From Bradyrhizobium sp. Y36 (lineage in GTDB: Bacteria > Pseudomonadota > Alphaproteobacteria > Rhizobiales > Xanthobacteraceae), in contig NZ_NWTI01000007.1 of NCBI RefSeq assembly GCF_002531575.1, positions 62,001 through 126,000 of the forward strand: a DNA stretch of 64,000 bases. Direction: 5' to 3'. Under the pieces are notes generated by a model, which had not been told where the DNA came from, did no database searches, and saw only the letters and a list, made by a program, of their open reading frames with translations. Both the position numbers and the translations under genes were made by a program. The stretch's first letter is position 1. Every line of letters begins with the position of its first letter. Below are positions 53,907 through 63,429 of the stretch, piece by piece.

Positions 53907-53997
53907 GTCATTCCGGGGCATCGCGGAGCGATGAACCCGGAATCTAGAGATTGTCGCGCGAGATTCCGGGTTCGCGCTGCGCGCGCCCCGGAATGAC
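53907..53997. repeat. Palindromic repeat at the MFS/purH convergent junction
   Basis: GTCATTCCGGGGC and GCCCCGGAATGAC are the ends; inside, AACCCGGAATCT pairs with AGATTCCGGGTT. It fills nearly the whole gap between the facing stop codons. Confidence 0.85.
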
Positions 53998-54004
53998 GGC
54001 AAAA

Positions 54005-55597
54005 TCAATGCCTGAAGTGCCGCGTGCCCGTGAGCACCATGGCGATGCCGTGATCGTCGGCGGCCTTGATCACCTCGTCGTCGCGCATCGAGCCGCCCGG
54101 CTGCACCACGGCGGTCGCGCCGGCCTCGATGCAGGCGAGCATGCCGTCGGCGAACGGGAAGAACGCGTCCGAAGCCACCACCGAGCCCTTGGTGAGCGGC
54201 GCGGCGAGCTTCAGCTCGTTCGCAGCATCCTGGGCCTTGCGCGCCGCAATCCGCGCCGAATCCACCCGGCTCATCTGGCCCGCGCCGATGCCGACGGTGG
54301 CGAGATCCTTGGCGTAGATGATGGTGTTGGACTTGACGTGCTTGGCGACACGGAAGGCGAATTTGAGGTCGCGCATTTCCGCATCCGTCGGCGCGCGCTT
54401 GGTGACGACCTTGAACGTCATGTCGTCGACCACCGCGTTGTCGCGGCTCTGCACCAGCAGGCCGCCGGCGACCGTCTTTGCGGTGAGGCCCGGCGCGCGC
54501 GGATCAGGCAGGCTGCCGGCGAGCAACAGGCGGAGGTTCTTCTTGCCGCCGATGATGGCGATCGCCTCCTCGGTCGCGTCGGGGGCGATGATCACCTCGG
54601 TGAAGATCTTGGTGATCTCGCGCGCGGTATCGGCATCGAGCGCGCGGTTCATCGCGATGATGCCGCCGAACGCCGAGGTGGAGTCGCAGGCCAGTGCCCT
54701 GCGATAGGCTTCGACCAGGTTCGCGCCTTCTGCGACGCCGCAAGGGTTGGCGTGCTTGACGATGACGCAGGCCGCGGTGCGCTTGGCGTCGAATTCGCCG
54801 ATGCATTCATAGGCCGCATCGGTGTCGTTGATGTTGTTGTAGGACAGCTCCTTGCCCTGGAGCTGCCGTGCCGTCGAGACGCCCGGGCGCTTGTCAGGGG
54901 TCGCGTAGAACGAAGCGGTCTGGTGCGGGTTCTCGCCGTAGCGCAGCGACTGGATCAGCTTGCCGCCGAAAGCGCGGAAGTCGGGCGCGTCGATCTCGAG
55001 CTGCCGGTTGAACCAGTTCGAGATCGCGGCATCGTAGGCCGCGGTGCGCGCGTAGGCCTTCGCGGCCAGCCGCCGGCGCAGCTTCAGCGTGGTTGCGCCC
55101 TTGTTGGCGGTGAGCTCGTCGAGCACGGCCTTGTAGTCATCTGCCTCGACCACGACGGCGACGTCGTCGTGGTTCTTCGCGGCGGCGCGGATCATCGCGG
55201 GGCCGCCGATGTCGATGTTCTCGATGCAATCCTCGAAGCCCGCGCCTTTGTCGACGGTCGCCTCGAACGGATAGAGATTGACGACGAGCAGGTCGATCGG
55301 CGCGATGCCGTGCGCCTTCATTGCCTCGGCATGCTCCTTGTTGTCGCGGATCGCGAGCAGGCCGCCATGGACTTTCGGATGCAGCGTCTTGACGCGGCCG
55401 TCCATCATCTCGGGGAAGCCGGTGAGGTCGGAAACGTCCTTCACCTTCAGACCCGCCGCGGCGATCGCTTTCGCAGTGCCGCCGGTCGAAACCAGCTCGA
55501 CATCATGCGCGGCCAGCGCCTTGGCGAATTCGATCAGGCCGGTCTTGTCGGAAACGGAAAGCAGGGCGCGGGTCACGCGGCGGGGATGGTCAGTCAT
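54005..55597 (-). CDS. purH: Bifunctional AICAR transformylase / IMP cyclohydrolase
   Basis: PurH performs the last two steps of IMP synthesis. The N-terminal MGS-like cyclohydrolase domain covers about 1-200 ([35 protein letters not shown]), and the C-terminal AICAR transformylase domain includes KHANPCGVA and [21 protein letters not shown] segments. The length is 530 residues. The ATG at 55597 has GAGGAT upstream; a longer frame reads into the riboswitch. A ZTP riboswitch lies 30 bases before the start, so the gene should switch on when the intermediate ZMP/ZTP builds up. Confidence 0.96.
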   Translation of the reverse strand: MTDHPRRVTRALLSVSDKTGLIEFAKALAAHDVELVSTGGTAKAIAAAGLKVKDVSDLTGFPEMMDGRVKTLHPKVHGGLLAIRDNKEHAEAMKAHGIAPIDLLVVNLYPFEATVDKGAGFEDCIENIDIGGPAMIRAAAKNHDDVAVVVEADDYKAVLDELTANKGATTLKLRRRLAAKAYARTAAYDAAISNWFNRQLEIDAPDFRAFGGKLIQSLRYGENPHQTASFYATPDKRPGVSTARQLQGKELSYNNINDTDAAYECIGEFDAKRTAACVIVKHANPCGVAEGANLVEAYRRALACDSTSAFGGIIAMNRALDADTAREITKIFTEVIIAPDATEEAIAIIGGKKNLRLLLAGSLPDPRAPGLTAKTVAGGLLVQSRDNAVVDDMTFKVVTKRAPTDAEMRDLKFAFRVAKHVKSNTIIYAKDLATVGIGAGQMSRVDSARIAARKAQDAANELKLAAPLTKGSVVASDAFFPFADGMLACIEAGATAVVQPGGSMRDDEVIKAADDHGIAMVLTGTRHFRH

Positions 55598-55626
55598 GAG
55601 CAAGATCCTCTGTCTTAAGGAGTGTC

Positions 55627-55700
55627 TATGCCCAGGCGCGCGGCAGCTATGTGTCGCGCTTCCCGATGGTGCTCCATCCAAGGTCGCCAGTCGCGCGAAC
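55627..55700 (-). promoter_or_regulatory. ZTP (pfl) riboswitch controlling purH
   Basis: On the minus strand the leader contains GCGCGACTGGCGACC, then GGAGCACCATCGGGAAGCG, then GCCGCGCGCCTGGGCA. These are the conserved blocks of the pfl motif: ACTGGCG in the first subdomain and GCCGCGCGCCTGGGCA, the ZMP-binding hairpin, at the 3' end. The order and spacing fit, and purH is one of the commonest genes behind this riboswitch in alphaproteobacteria. The motif ends about 30 bases before the purH ATG, so it may act on translation start. Confidence 0.88.
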
Positions 55701-55762
55701 GAGGGCTCGATAGCAGTTTTCGGCGTGCTTCACAACGTTCAGATGGTGCCGAATCCGCGCGT

Positions 55763-57520
55763 TTAAAGCGGAAGTTCCGGCTCTCGCCGGGCGTTGCGGC
55801 GGGCATTGGTGACGGTCGGCGACGCCGTGGAGCGGATGAAGCTCCAGCGGATCGAAGGGGCCTGCCGCGCATCCTGCCGGATCACGATCTGGGCGGTGCG
55901 GCGCGGGCCGTCATTGCCGGCCAGGAACACGCTGTCCTCAAGGTCCACCTTGTCGTCGAGCGCCTCGAAGGTCCAGACGTCGCGGTTCGGCAGCACCAGC
56001 ATGACGCCGCGGGCGTCCGACAGCCGGCTCGCCTTCACCGCCGGATGCAGATGGAAGCGCAGCGCGAAATCGGCATCCGCGCCCTTGAAACGCCCGCCCT
56101 GCGGCGGCGACAGCGTGTCCTCGCCGTCGATGCGCGCGCCGTCATTGGCGATCATCAGAACGCGGCGGTGGATCGCGCCGAATTTGGCGAGATAGCCGTC
56201 ATGCGAGGTCGTGAGCAGCGTGCCGTTCTGTACGACCTCGCGATAGCTCTCGACCTCGACCGGGCCGCTGGTGACGGGCGAGCCATGCAGCAGCCGCTTC
56301 ATCGCCGACATCTCCACAAACTGGCATGAGGACGTCTCGTGATAGGTCAGCGTCGAATGCGCCGCCGTACTGCGCGCGAACGGACGCCAATTGTCGCGGC
56401 CCGTGGTCGGCATGCCGCAATTGGTGACGATGCGGCTGATGCCGGACGACAATTCGAACGACAGACAGCCGGCATGGGCGTCATGACTGACGCCGGCCGG
56501 CGGCGGCGGGCCGGTGTCGATGATCACGGTGGTCTGACCGGCATCGAGGCGCTGAAAACCGGTGTGCGGCATGTTCGCCATCGGCGCGCCGTGGGTGTCG
56601 TCATAGGCGAGCAGCGTAGCGAGCAGATCTGAAGACGTCGCACTCATGCCGTTGAACAGCGCGAAATTGCCGTCGCCGTGCCGGAAGAAGCGCAGCATCG
56701 GCATCATGCGGTCGATCGCGTTGAGCAGCGCCGGCGGCGGCGCGATGTTGCGCGCGGCAAAAGTCTGGCGCAGCGGCAAGAGGTCGATCAGGAGCTCGAT
56801 CAGCGCGCCCGGATTGCGCGAGATGTGCCCGCCGTCGGGCAGGATCTGCCGCTGCAATTCGTCCGACAGTTTTTTCGAGGCGCTGCGGATGTGCCGTGCC
56901 TGATTGGCAAGGCAGAGCGTCGTGTAGCACAGTGCGATCAGCACCTGGAGCTTCGGCACCCCGTCCGGAATGTCGACCATGGTGTAGCGCAGGAAGCGGA
57001 TCTCGCGTGCGAGCGCGCGCAAGTAACGGCGGTAGAATTTGTTGTCGGTCTCGCCCAGCACCAGCGGCGCCTGCGACAGCAGCGAGATCACGCGCCGGGC
57101 CAGCACGTCGGCGCGGCGCGCGACCGGACGACGCTTGTTGGCGGGATTGGCGATCCAATCCTCGATCAGCGCGCGCGCATTCGCCCGGGTCAGCGCAGTG
57201 TCGGCGGCGCGCAAATGGCGCAGCCAGCCGAAGCCGAGCAGCGCAACCTCCCAATCCTCCGACGGTGGCTCGAGATCGAAGATCGAGCGGCCGTGGCAAT
57301 TGACGATCTTGCCGGCGAAGACGAAGCGGCCGGCATAGATCTCGGCGGCGCGGGTCGCATCCGCGGTGCGCAGGTCGTGCGGTGCGATGATCAGCCTGTC
57401 CGTGCGTCCCGGCCAGACCCGCGACAACGCAACAGAACCGCCGCTCGCGCGCGCGAGCATGTTCCGCGCGAAGCGGTTCATGACCAGCGTCGAGATACGT
57501 CTGCGTTGAGCGACCGACAC
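55763..57520 (-). CDS. Heparinase II/III family protein
   Basis: The 585-residue protein has a helical N-terminal toroid domain and a C-terminal beta-sandwich heparinase II/III domain. Visible parts are LPDGGHISRNPGALIELLIDLLPLR and RFFRHGDGNFALFNGMS, then HAGCLSFELSSG and NWRPFARSTAAHSTLTYHETSS. No signal peptide is seen. Family members cleave acidic polysaccharides, but the rhizobial group next to rsmB-purH has no known substrate. The start is GTG at 57520 with AAGGCAAGG upstream; an ATG 13 codons in is possible. It lies between rsmB and purH on the same strand, an order recalled from other Rhizobiales. Confidence 0.88.
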   Translation of the reverse strand: MSVAQRRRISTLVMNRFARNMLARASGGSVALSRVWPGRTDRLIIAPHDLRTADATRAAEIYAGRFVFAGKIVNCHGRSIFDLEPPSEDWEVALLGFGWLRHLRAADTALTRANARALIEDWIANPANKRRPVARRADVLARRVISLLSQAPLVLGETDNKFYRRYLRALAREIRFLRYTMVDIPDGVPKLQVLIALCYTTLCLANQARHIRSASKKLSDELQRQILPDGGHISRNPGALIELLIDLLPLRQTFAARNIAPPPALLNAIDRMMPMLRFFRHGDGNFALFNGMSATSSDLLATLLAYDDTHGAPMANMPHTGFQRLDAGQTTVIIDTGPPPPAGVSHDAHAGCLSFELSSGISRIVTNCGMPTTGRDNWRPFARSTAAHSTLTYHETSSCQFVEMSAMKRLLHGSPVTSGPVEVESYREVVQNGTLLTTSHDGYLAKFGAIHRRVLMIANDGARIDGEDTLSPPQGGRFKGADADFALRFHLHPAVKASRLSDARGVMLVLPNRDVWTFEALDDKVDLEDSVFLAGNDGPRRTAQIVIRQDARQAPSIRWSFIRSTASPTVTNARRNARREPELPL

Positions 57521-57638
57521 GCCTTGCCTTGAAGGGGGAGAGGATTAGCGACGAATCCCTATTAATCCCAAAATCGACCGCCTGACACCACCCTGAACGG
57601 GACGAATCAGTGTCGGGGTTGCAAAAACCGGTGCAAAA

Positions 57639-58985
57639 TCAGGATTTAACGAGCCGGCTTGCGAAGAACCCGTCGAGCCCGCCGAGCTTGGGATCGGCGT
57701 TCGGCAGATGGCAGGGCAGGGTACGCAGATCTCCGTCGGCGGTGATGATTTCGTCGAGATCCGCGACCTCCGAGGCCGTGATCGGGACGCGGCGAAGCGC
57801 GGGCTCGGCGGCCAGCAGCGTCGCCACGGCCTGCTCGCCTTCCTCGGGTTCCAGCGAGCAGGTGCAATAGATCAGCGTGCCGCCGGGCTTGAGCAGCGAT
57901 ACCGATTTTCGCAGCAGTTTTTGCTGGAGCGCGGACAGGGCGGTGATGTCCGATTCCTGCCGCAGCCAGGCCACATCGGGATGACGGCGTATCGTACCGG
58001 TCGAGGTGCAGGGGGCGTCGATCAAAATACCGTCGAAGCCCTCGGCGGGACCGGCCCATTCCACGGCGTCAGCGACGACGGTCTCGGCCTGGAGCGACAG
58101 CCGCGCCAGATTTTCGCGTAAGCGCGCCACTCGGGCGGGCGAGCGGTCGATCGCCGTGACATGCGCGCCGGCGTGCGCCAGTTGCGCGGTCTTGCCGCCG
58201 GGGGCCGCGCAGAGATCGGCGATGGACTTGCCCTTGACGTCGCCGAACAGCCGGGCCGGCAGCGCGGCGGCGGCGTCCTGCACCCACCATTGTCCCTCGG
58301 CGAAACCGGGCAGCATGGTCACCGAGCCGTGCAGCAGCATCCGCACCGTCCCGGTCGGCAGCGTCTCGCCATGCAGGCGGCTCGCCCATTGTGCGGCATC
58401 CGACTTCACGGTGAGATCCAGCGAAGGTTCGTGGCCGAGCGCCAGTGCCATCTCGCGCGCGGTCGCCTCGCCATAATACGCGCTCCAGCGCGCCAGCAGC
58501 CATGGCGGCAGGTCCAGCGACTGCGTGGCGACCTCCTCGACGAGCGCCTTGCCCTCGCGCGCGCAGCGGCGCAGCACGGCATTGACGAGGCCGGCATAGC
58601 GCGCCGCGCGCCGGTCGGATTGCACGAGGCGAACGGAGAGATCGACGGCCGCATGATCCGGCACGTCCATCCAGAGGATCTGCGCGGCGCCGATCAGGAG
58701 CGCGCTCTGCGCGCGGGGCGCATCGGAGGGAATGCCCTTGTCCAGCAGGCGGGACAGCACATGGCCGAGCGTGCCGAGCCGGCGCAGTACGGTGGCGACC
58801 AGGCGGCGCATCAGCGCGCGGTCGCGGTCCGCCAGCGTCTTCAGTGCGGGATGGGCGCCGCTGCCGTCGAGCTGATCGTCGAGCGTGCGGTGCTTGTGCA
58901 GCACGCCGTCGACGATGTCGGCGGCAATCCGTCGTGCCGCAAGGCCTGGCACTTCGGACGGAGGGGCGAAACGTTGAGATGGCAT
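57639..58985 (-). CDS. rsmB: 16S rRNA (cytosine-C5)-methyltransferase, RsmB type
   Basis: The N-terminal NusB-like RNA-binding domain covers residues 1-140 and the C-terminal SAM methyltransferase domain the rest. DLCAAPGGKTAQL is the SAM site, DAPCTSTGT holds one catalytic cysteine and IYCTCSLEPEEGEQ holds the other. The length is 448 residues. The start is the ATG at 58985 (MPSQRFAPPSEVPG); the longer frame has an unconserved Cys-rich extension. It precedes the heparinase-like gene by 118 bases. Confidence 0.93.
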   Translation of the reverse strand: MPSQRFAPPSEVPGLAARRIAADIVDGVLHKHRTLDDQLDGSGAHPALKTLADRDRALMRRLVATVLRRLGTLGHVLSRLLDKGIPSDAPRAQSALLIGAAQILWMDVPDHAAVDLSVRLVQSDRRAARYAGLVNAVLRRCAREGKALVEEVATQSLDLPPWLLARWSAYYGEATAREMALALGHEPSLDLTVKSDAAQWASRLHGETLPTGTVRMLLHGSVTMLPGFAEGQWWVQDAAAALPARLFGDVKGKSIADLCAAPGGKTAQLAHAGAHVTAIDRSPARVARLRENLARLSLQAETVVADAVEWAGPAEGFDGILIDAPCTSTGTIRRHPDVAWLRQESDITALSALQQKLLRKSVSLLKPGGTLIYCTCSLEPEEGEQAVATLLAAEPALRRVPITASEVADLDEIITADGDLRTLPCHLPNADPKLGGLDGFFASRLVKS

Positions 58986-59174
58986 GCAAAAGCAAGGTTC
59001 TGAGCGAGCGGCAGTTCCGCCGCAATGGGCGCATGCCTTGAGAAAGCAATCTCTGGCACGCGAATATGCCAAATGTAAGAATAGCTTCCGTCTTTTTCAG
59101 CCCTTCGGGCCCGATTTCAGGAATGCGTTATTGGACGTCGCGCCGCAAGCCGTCCTGCGCTAGAAGACCGGACC

Positions 59175-59372
59175 ATGAGTGACCAGCCTCCCGTTCCCGA
59201 TCGCAAGCCGCTCTCGCCGGCCGCCCAGCGCGCGCTGGCCGAAGCCGAGGCGCGCCGGCAGGCTGCAGAGGCCGGGAGCGAGGCCAAGGCGAAGGAGCTG
59301 CAGGGCCCGAAGGGCCCCGAGCCCACCCGCTACGGCGACTGGGAGCGCAAGGGCATCGCCTCCGACTTCTGA
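59175..59372 (+). CDS. DUF1674 protein, succinate dehydrogenase assembly factor 4-like
   Basis: The 65-residue protein ends with the family signature GPEPTRYGDWERKGIASDF, shared with SDHAF4/Sdh8, which protects the flavinated SdhA before assembly of complex II. The N-terminal half is a charged Ala-rich helix. No sdh gene is near. It is convergent with cysNC with an 18-base gap. Confidence 0.92.
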   Translation: MSDQPPVPDRKPLSPAAQRALAEAEARRQAAEAGSEAKAKELQGPKGPEPTRYGDWERKGIASDF

Positions 59373-59390
59373 CCTGTCCGCCTCCGAACG

Positions 59391-61286
59391 CTATAGATAG
59401 TGATTGTCGCGGAGGTAACCGATGATGCGTTCGCAAGCCGCGTCGGTCGACAGCTCCGAGGTGTCGATGGTGATCTCCGGAGCTTGCGGTCGCTCATAGG
59501 GATCGTCGATGCCGGTGAACGCCGGCAGTTCCCCCGCCCGCGCCTTCCGATAGAGCCCCTTGGGATCGCGACGTTCGCATTCGGCGAGCGGGGTCGCGAC
59601 GTGGATCTCGATGAACTCGCCCGTCTCGACCCGCTGACGTGCCTGCTCGCGCTCGCTGCGGTACGGCGAGATCAGCGCGACCAGCGCGATCATGCCGGCG
59701 TTGACGAACAACGCGGCGATCTCCGCGGCGCGACGGACGTTTTCCGCCCTGTCCGCGTTGGAGAAGCCGAGGTCCCGGTTGATGCCGTGGCGAAGATTGT
59801 CGCCGTCGAGCAACGTGGCGTGACGTCCGAGCTCGGCAAGCCTGCGGTCGACGAGATCGGCGATCGTGGATTTGCCGGCGCCGCTCAGCCCCGTGAACCA
59901 GAGCACGCAGGGCCGTTGCTGCTTCAGCCGCGCCCGCACGGATTTGTCGACGGCCAGCCGCTGCCAGTGAATGTTGGTGGCGCGCCGGAGCGAAACGTCG
60001 ATCATTCCCGCCGCGGCGGTGCGGTGGCTGATCGGATCGATGAGAATGAAGCTGCCCATGTCGCGATTGTCGCGATAGGTCTCGAATACCAGCGCCCGGT
60101 CGAGGCTGAGATGGGCGTAGCCGATCTGGTTGGCATCGAGCGTCGCGGCGCTTTCCTGCGCCATGGTGTCGATGGCGATGCGGTGCTTGAGCGTCGTGAT
60201 CACCGCGCCGGTCGAGGCCGTGCCGCATTTGAGCATATAGCGCCGGCCTGCAACCATAGCCTCATCGTCGAACCAGACCAGATGCGCCGCAAGCTGATCC
60301 GAGACCTGCGGTGCGGCTCCTGCCGTCAGCACGTCGCCACGGCTGACGTCGATCTCGTCAGTCAATGTGAGCGTGACCGATTCGCCGGCCGCAGCGCGAT
60401 CGCGCTCGCCGCCGGGCGAGAGAATGCGTGCGACGCGCGTCCGACGGCCCGAGGGCTGCACCGCGATGGTCTCGCCGGTCGCAATTGTCCCGCTGGCGAT
60501 CCGGCCGCAGAAGCCGCGAAACTCCGCGTTCGGCCGGTTGACCCACTGCACCGGCAGCCGGAACGGCCGCTGCGAGACATCGCCGGAAACGTCGACCGAT
60601 TCCAGATAGGCGGTGACGGTCGGCCCGGTGTACCAGGGCATCCGCGTGCTCGGAGCGACGATGTTGTCGCCGTCGGGCGCCACGACCGGGATGCACTGGA
60701 CCTCCGAGATTCCGAGCTGTCCGGCCATCGTGAGATATTCGGCCGTGATGGCCGCGAAGCGATCCCCGTCGAATCCGATCAGATCCATCTTGTTCACGGC
60801 GAGCACGACGTGACGGATACCGAGCAACGACAGGATGTGGCTGTGGCGCCGCGTCTGCGTGATCACGCCCTTGCGGGCATCGACCAGCACCACGGCGAGT
60901 TCGGCGTTGGACGCACCAGTCGCCATGTTGCGGGTATATTGCGCGTGTCCCGGCGTGTCGGTGACGATGAAGCGGCGCAGCTTGGTGGCAAAAAAACGAT
61001 AGGCGACGTCGATCGTGATGCCCTGCTCGCGTTCCGCCTGCAAGCCGTCGACCAGCAGCGCGAAATCGAGATCGCCGCCGGTGGTGCCGGCGGTCTTGCT
61101 CTCGGACGCGAGCGCGTCGAGCTGGTCGTCGAGCAGCGTCTTGGAATCGTAGAGCAGGCGGCCGACCAGCGTGCTCTTGCCGTCGTCGACGCTGCCGCAG
61201 GTGACGAAACGCAGCGTCGGACGATCATCCTGATCCAGCCGCGGCGCATCGGACGCGGCGATCGTGGGGGCCTCGTGATAGGACAT
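59391..61286 (-). CDS. cysNC: Bifunctional sulfate adenylyltransferase large subunit / APS kinase
   Basis: The N-terminal GTPase part (CysN) drives APS synthesis with CysD: GSVDDGKST at 31-39, DTPGHAQYTRNM and NKMD are intact. The C-terminal APS kinase part (CysC) has the P-loop GLSGAGKST at 466-474 and ISPYRSEREQAR. The product is PAPS, the sulfate donor. The fused, 631-residue layout is the NodQ type. Its ATG shares one base with the cysD stop (TGATG). No cysH or sulfite reductase gene is adjacent, and the first gene of the operon is a sulfotransferase, so this copy probably serves sulfation rather than cysteine synthesis. Confidence 0.95.
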   Translation of the reverse strand: MSYHEAPTIAASDAPRLDQDDRPTLRFVTCGSVDDGKSTLVGRLLYDSKTLLDDQLDALASESKTAGTTGGDLDFALLVDGLQAEREQGITIDVAYRFFATKLRRFIVTDTPGHAQYTRNMATGASNAELAVVLVDARKGVITQTRRHSHILSLLGIRHVVLAVNKMDLIGFDGDRFAAITAEYLTMAGQLGISEVQCIPVVAPDGDNIVAPSTRMPWYTGPTVTAYLESVDVSGDVSQRPFRLPVQWVNRPNAEFRGFCGRIASGTIATGETIAVQPSGRRTRVARILSPGGERDRAAAGESVTLTLTDEIDVSRGDVLTAGAAPQVSDQLAAHLVWFDDEAMVAGRRYMLKCGTASTGAVITTLKHRIAIDTMAQESAATLDANQIGYAHLSLDRALVFETYRDNRDMGSFILIDPISHRTAAAGMIDVSLRRATNIHWQRLAVDKSVRARLKQQRPCVLWFTGLSGAGKSTIADLVDRRLAELGRHATLLDGDNLRHGINRDLGFSNADRAENVRRAAEIAALFVNAGMIALVALISPYRSEREQARQRVETGEFIEIHVATPLAECERRDPKGLYRKARAGELPAFTGIDDPYERPQAPEITIDTSELSTDAACERIIGYLRDNHYL

Positions 61287-62254
61287 CAGAAGTAGCCTTC
61301 CGCCTTTTTGCGCTCCATCGATGCGGGACTGTCCCGGTCGATCATGCGTCCCTGCCGTTCGGAGGTGCGTGAGGCCATCATCTCCCGCACGATCTCGGGC
61401 AGCGTTGCCGCGGTCGAGACCGTGGCGCCGCTGAGCGGATAGCAGCCCAGGGTGCGAAACCTGACGGAGCGCATATGCGGCTCTTCGCCGGCAAGCAGCG
61501 GCATCCGGTCGTCGTCTACCATGATCAGCGCGCCGTCGCGCTCGACCACCGGGCGCGAGGCGGCCAGATAGAGCGGAACGATCGGGATGTTCTCGGCGAG
61601 GATGTAGTCCCAGACGTCGAGCTCGGTCCAGTTCGACAGCGGAAACACCCGCATGCCCTCGCCGGGCGCGAGCATCGTGTTGTACAGGCTCCACAGCTCC
61701 GGCCGCTGGTTCTTCGGATCCCAGCGATGCGCCGCGCTCCGGTGCGAGAACACGCGCTCCTTGGCGCGCGATTTCTCCTCGTCGCGCCGCGCGCCTCCGA
61801 TCGCGGCGTCGAAGCCGTGAAGGTCGAGCGCCTGCCGCAAGGCCTGCGTCTTCATGACGTCGGTGTAGCGGGCCGAGCCGTGGGTGAAGGGATCGATGCC
61901 CTGGCGCAATCCGTCATCGTTGGTATGGACGATCAGGTCGAGGCCGAGCTCGTGCGCGCGGCGGTCGCGAAATGCGATCATCTCGCGAAATTTCCAGGTC
62001 GTGTCGACGTGCAGCAGGGGGAACGGCGGCTTGCCGGGATGAAATGCCTTCATCGCCAGATGCAGCAGCACCGAGGAGTCCTTGCCGATCGAATAGAGCA
62101 TCACCGGCTTGCGAAACTCGGCCGCGGTTTCGCGCAGGATGTGGATGCTCTCCGCTTCCAGGCGCCGGAGATGGCTGGTGGCGCTGCGGTGCGCCGGGGC
62201 CTCGTCCGGCGCGTCGTGTGCCGGCGGGGCCTCCATGACGATCTGTCCGGTCAT
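61286..62254 (-). CDS. cysD: Sulfate adenylyltransferase small subunit CysD
   Basis: CysD makes adenosine phosphosulfate from ATP and sulfate with CysN. The PP-loop motif [18 protein letters not shown] is clear, followed by [12 protein letters not shown] and the conserved [19 protein letters not shown]. The length is 322 residues, with a short non-conserved N-terminus. It overlaps the sulfotransferase stop by four bases upstream (ATGA) and cysNC by one base downstream, so the three proteins are made together. Confidence 0.96.
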   Translation of the reverse strand: MTGQIVMEAPPAHDAPDEAPAHRSATSHLRRLEAESIHILRETAAEFRKPVMLYSIGKDSSVLLHLAMKAFHPGKPPFPLLHVDTTWKFREMIAFRDRRAHELGLDLIVHTNDDGLRQGIDPFTHGSARYTDVMKTQALRQALDLHGFDAAIGGARRDEEKSRAKERVFSHRSAAHRWDPKNQRPELWSLYNTMLAPGEGMRVFPLSNWTELDVWDYILAENIPIVPLYLAASRPVVERDGALIMVDDDRMPLLAGEEPHMRSVRFRTLGCYPLSGATVSTAATLPEIVREMMASRTSERQGRMIDRDSPASMERKKAEGYF

Positions 62255-63270
62255 GCGGCGGTGCCCATGCAGTCGCCGAACAGGTGCGTGGCGGTATCGG
62301 TATCGAGCGAGAGATCGCCAACGCAGCCTGCAACCGAAGCGCGATAGACGTCATTGACGCCGCAATACTCGAGAGCGTCCAGCACCGTCTGGCTCAGCGA
62401 GGACGTCACGCGGCGTTGGTAGCGGTAGGCTGTATCGGAGGTATGCAGATTGGGGACGTCGTAGATGATCGCCTCACTGGGCCATATAACTCGTGCGTTA
62501 TCCGCTTGGTCCGGTCCTTTCTCCCGCCAGCACGTCACCGCCTTTTCGGCAAAGCTGTTCGAAAGACCGAGCCGGTCGAAGAGGATGCGCACCGACGATA
62601 CGGGCTCCTTGCTCACTTCATACACGTAACGGGTGACCGGAATGCCGTGTCGCTTGGCATAAGTCTCCACCCGCGCGGCGTTGAGCGCGGCGGCAACGTA
62701 ATTGTGGACCAGCGTTTTTTCAGAAACGCGGTCCGACCATTTTTCGATCCACGACGCCAGTGAACTCGCCGGTTCGCGATCGAGCATGATGCAATGGAGC
62801 CGGTGTCGCGGATAGCCCGCATCAATCAATATCTGTAGGGGATTGAACAGACATTCCGCGAGCACATAGGGGCCCATCGTCTCCTTGCTGAAGATATTCG
62901 GGCTATTGCTTGCTGATGGCACGATCCAAGGTCTCGATGAGTTGCCCACCATTGCATCGCGCAGGATGGCCTTCACCGGCTGGTAGTATGAGGGCATTCC
63001 CATCGTGCCAAACAGGTTGGTCAGCGCCGTCGACCCGACTCGGCATTTTCCCCATGCGAAATGCAGCATCGGAAAATCGTGCGCCGGCCGCTGCCGAAAG
63101 CTTGCGGAAAGGCACTCAGTGACTTCCCGCATCAAAGTCTCGAGACTGACTGTTCTGGTTTGGAATTCGCCAACTGGCGAGAGCGGCATGACGTCGAGCG
63201 AGCTGTGCTGCTGGCGTATCAGATCGGCCATTCGTTGCAGGGAATCGGCGAAGACCTGGTTGTTGTTCAT
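62251..63270 (-). CDS. Sulfotransferase-like protein, first gene of the cysD-cysNC operon
   Basis: The 339-residue protein has a PAPS-binding P-loop-like motif [17 protein letters not shown] near residue 74 (the 5'-phosphosulfate loop) and a 3'-phosphate segment [21 protein letters not shown] near 170, the pattern RxP...S of bacterial sulfotransferases. Beyond these motifs it is unlike NodH or LpsS as far as I can judge. Its stop overlaps the cysD start (ATGA). The gene is visibly less GC-rich than its neighbours (about 50-53% in two lines I counted, against about 70% in cysD). GGGAG precedes the ATG. The target is unknown: a lipopolysaccharide, exopolysaccharide, Nod factor or lipid. Confidence 0.75.
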   Translation of the reverse strand: MNNNQVFADSLQRMADLIRQQHSSLDVMPLSPVGEFQTRTVSLETLMREVTECLSASFRQRPAHDFPMLHFAWGKCRVGSTALTNLFGTMGMPSYYQPVKAILRDAMVGNSSRPWIVPSASNSPNIFSKETMGPYVLAECLFNPLQILIDAGYPRHRLHCIMLDREPASSLASWIEKWSDRVSEKTLVHNYVAAALNAARVETYAKRHGIPVTRYVYEVSKEPVSSVRILFDRLGLSNSFAEKAVTCWREKGPDQADNARVIWPSEAIIYDVPNLHTSDTAYRYQRRVTSSLSQTVLDALEYCGVNDVYRASVAGCVGDLSLDTDTATHLFGDCMGTAA

Positions 63271-63332
63271 GCTGGGGCTCCCTGGAACAGATACCGCTGG
63301 CGACGATGATCGCGCTTTTCGGGGCTCGCCTA

Positions 63333-63360
63333 CCTATAGTTGTTTTCTGATTGTCGTCAA
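63333..63360 (-). promoter_or_regulatory. Sigma-70-like promoter of the sulfation operon
   Basis: On the minus strand TTGACG and TATAGG are separated by 16 bases, ending 62 bases before the sulfotransferase ATG. It is the best candidate for the operon promoter. Confidence 0.6.
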
Positions 63361-63386
63361 ACCCGTGATTTACCGGGGTTGCGACG

Positions 63387-63411
63387 GGCGAGCATCGACG
63401 CGATGCTCGCC
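63387..63411 (-). terminator. Hairpin after the chemoreceptor gene
   Basis: GGCGAGCATCG pairs with CGATGCTCGCC across a three-base loop, an 11-base-pair stem, 18 bases after the receptor stop. No T-tract follows, so it may be a weak or Rho-assisted terminator that separates the receptor from the sulfation operon. Confidence 0.55.
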
Positions 63412-63429
63412 ACTTCGCCGTAAATCAAA

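Noticed and set aside
61286..63270. nodPQ-nodH Nod-factor sulfation locus
   Set aside because: No other nod gene or nod box is seen in the window, and the transferase does not look like NodH beyond the PAPS motifs. A sulfation role is kept, but the Nod label is not supported.
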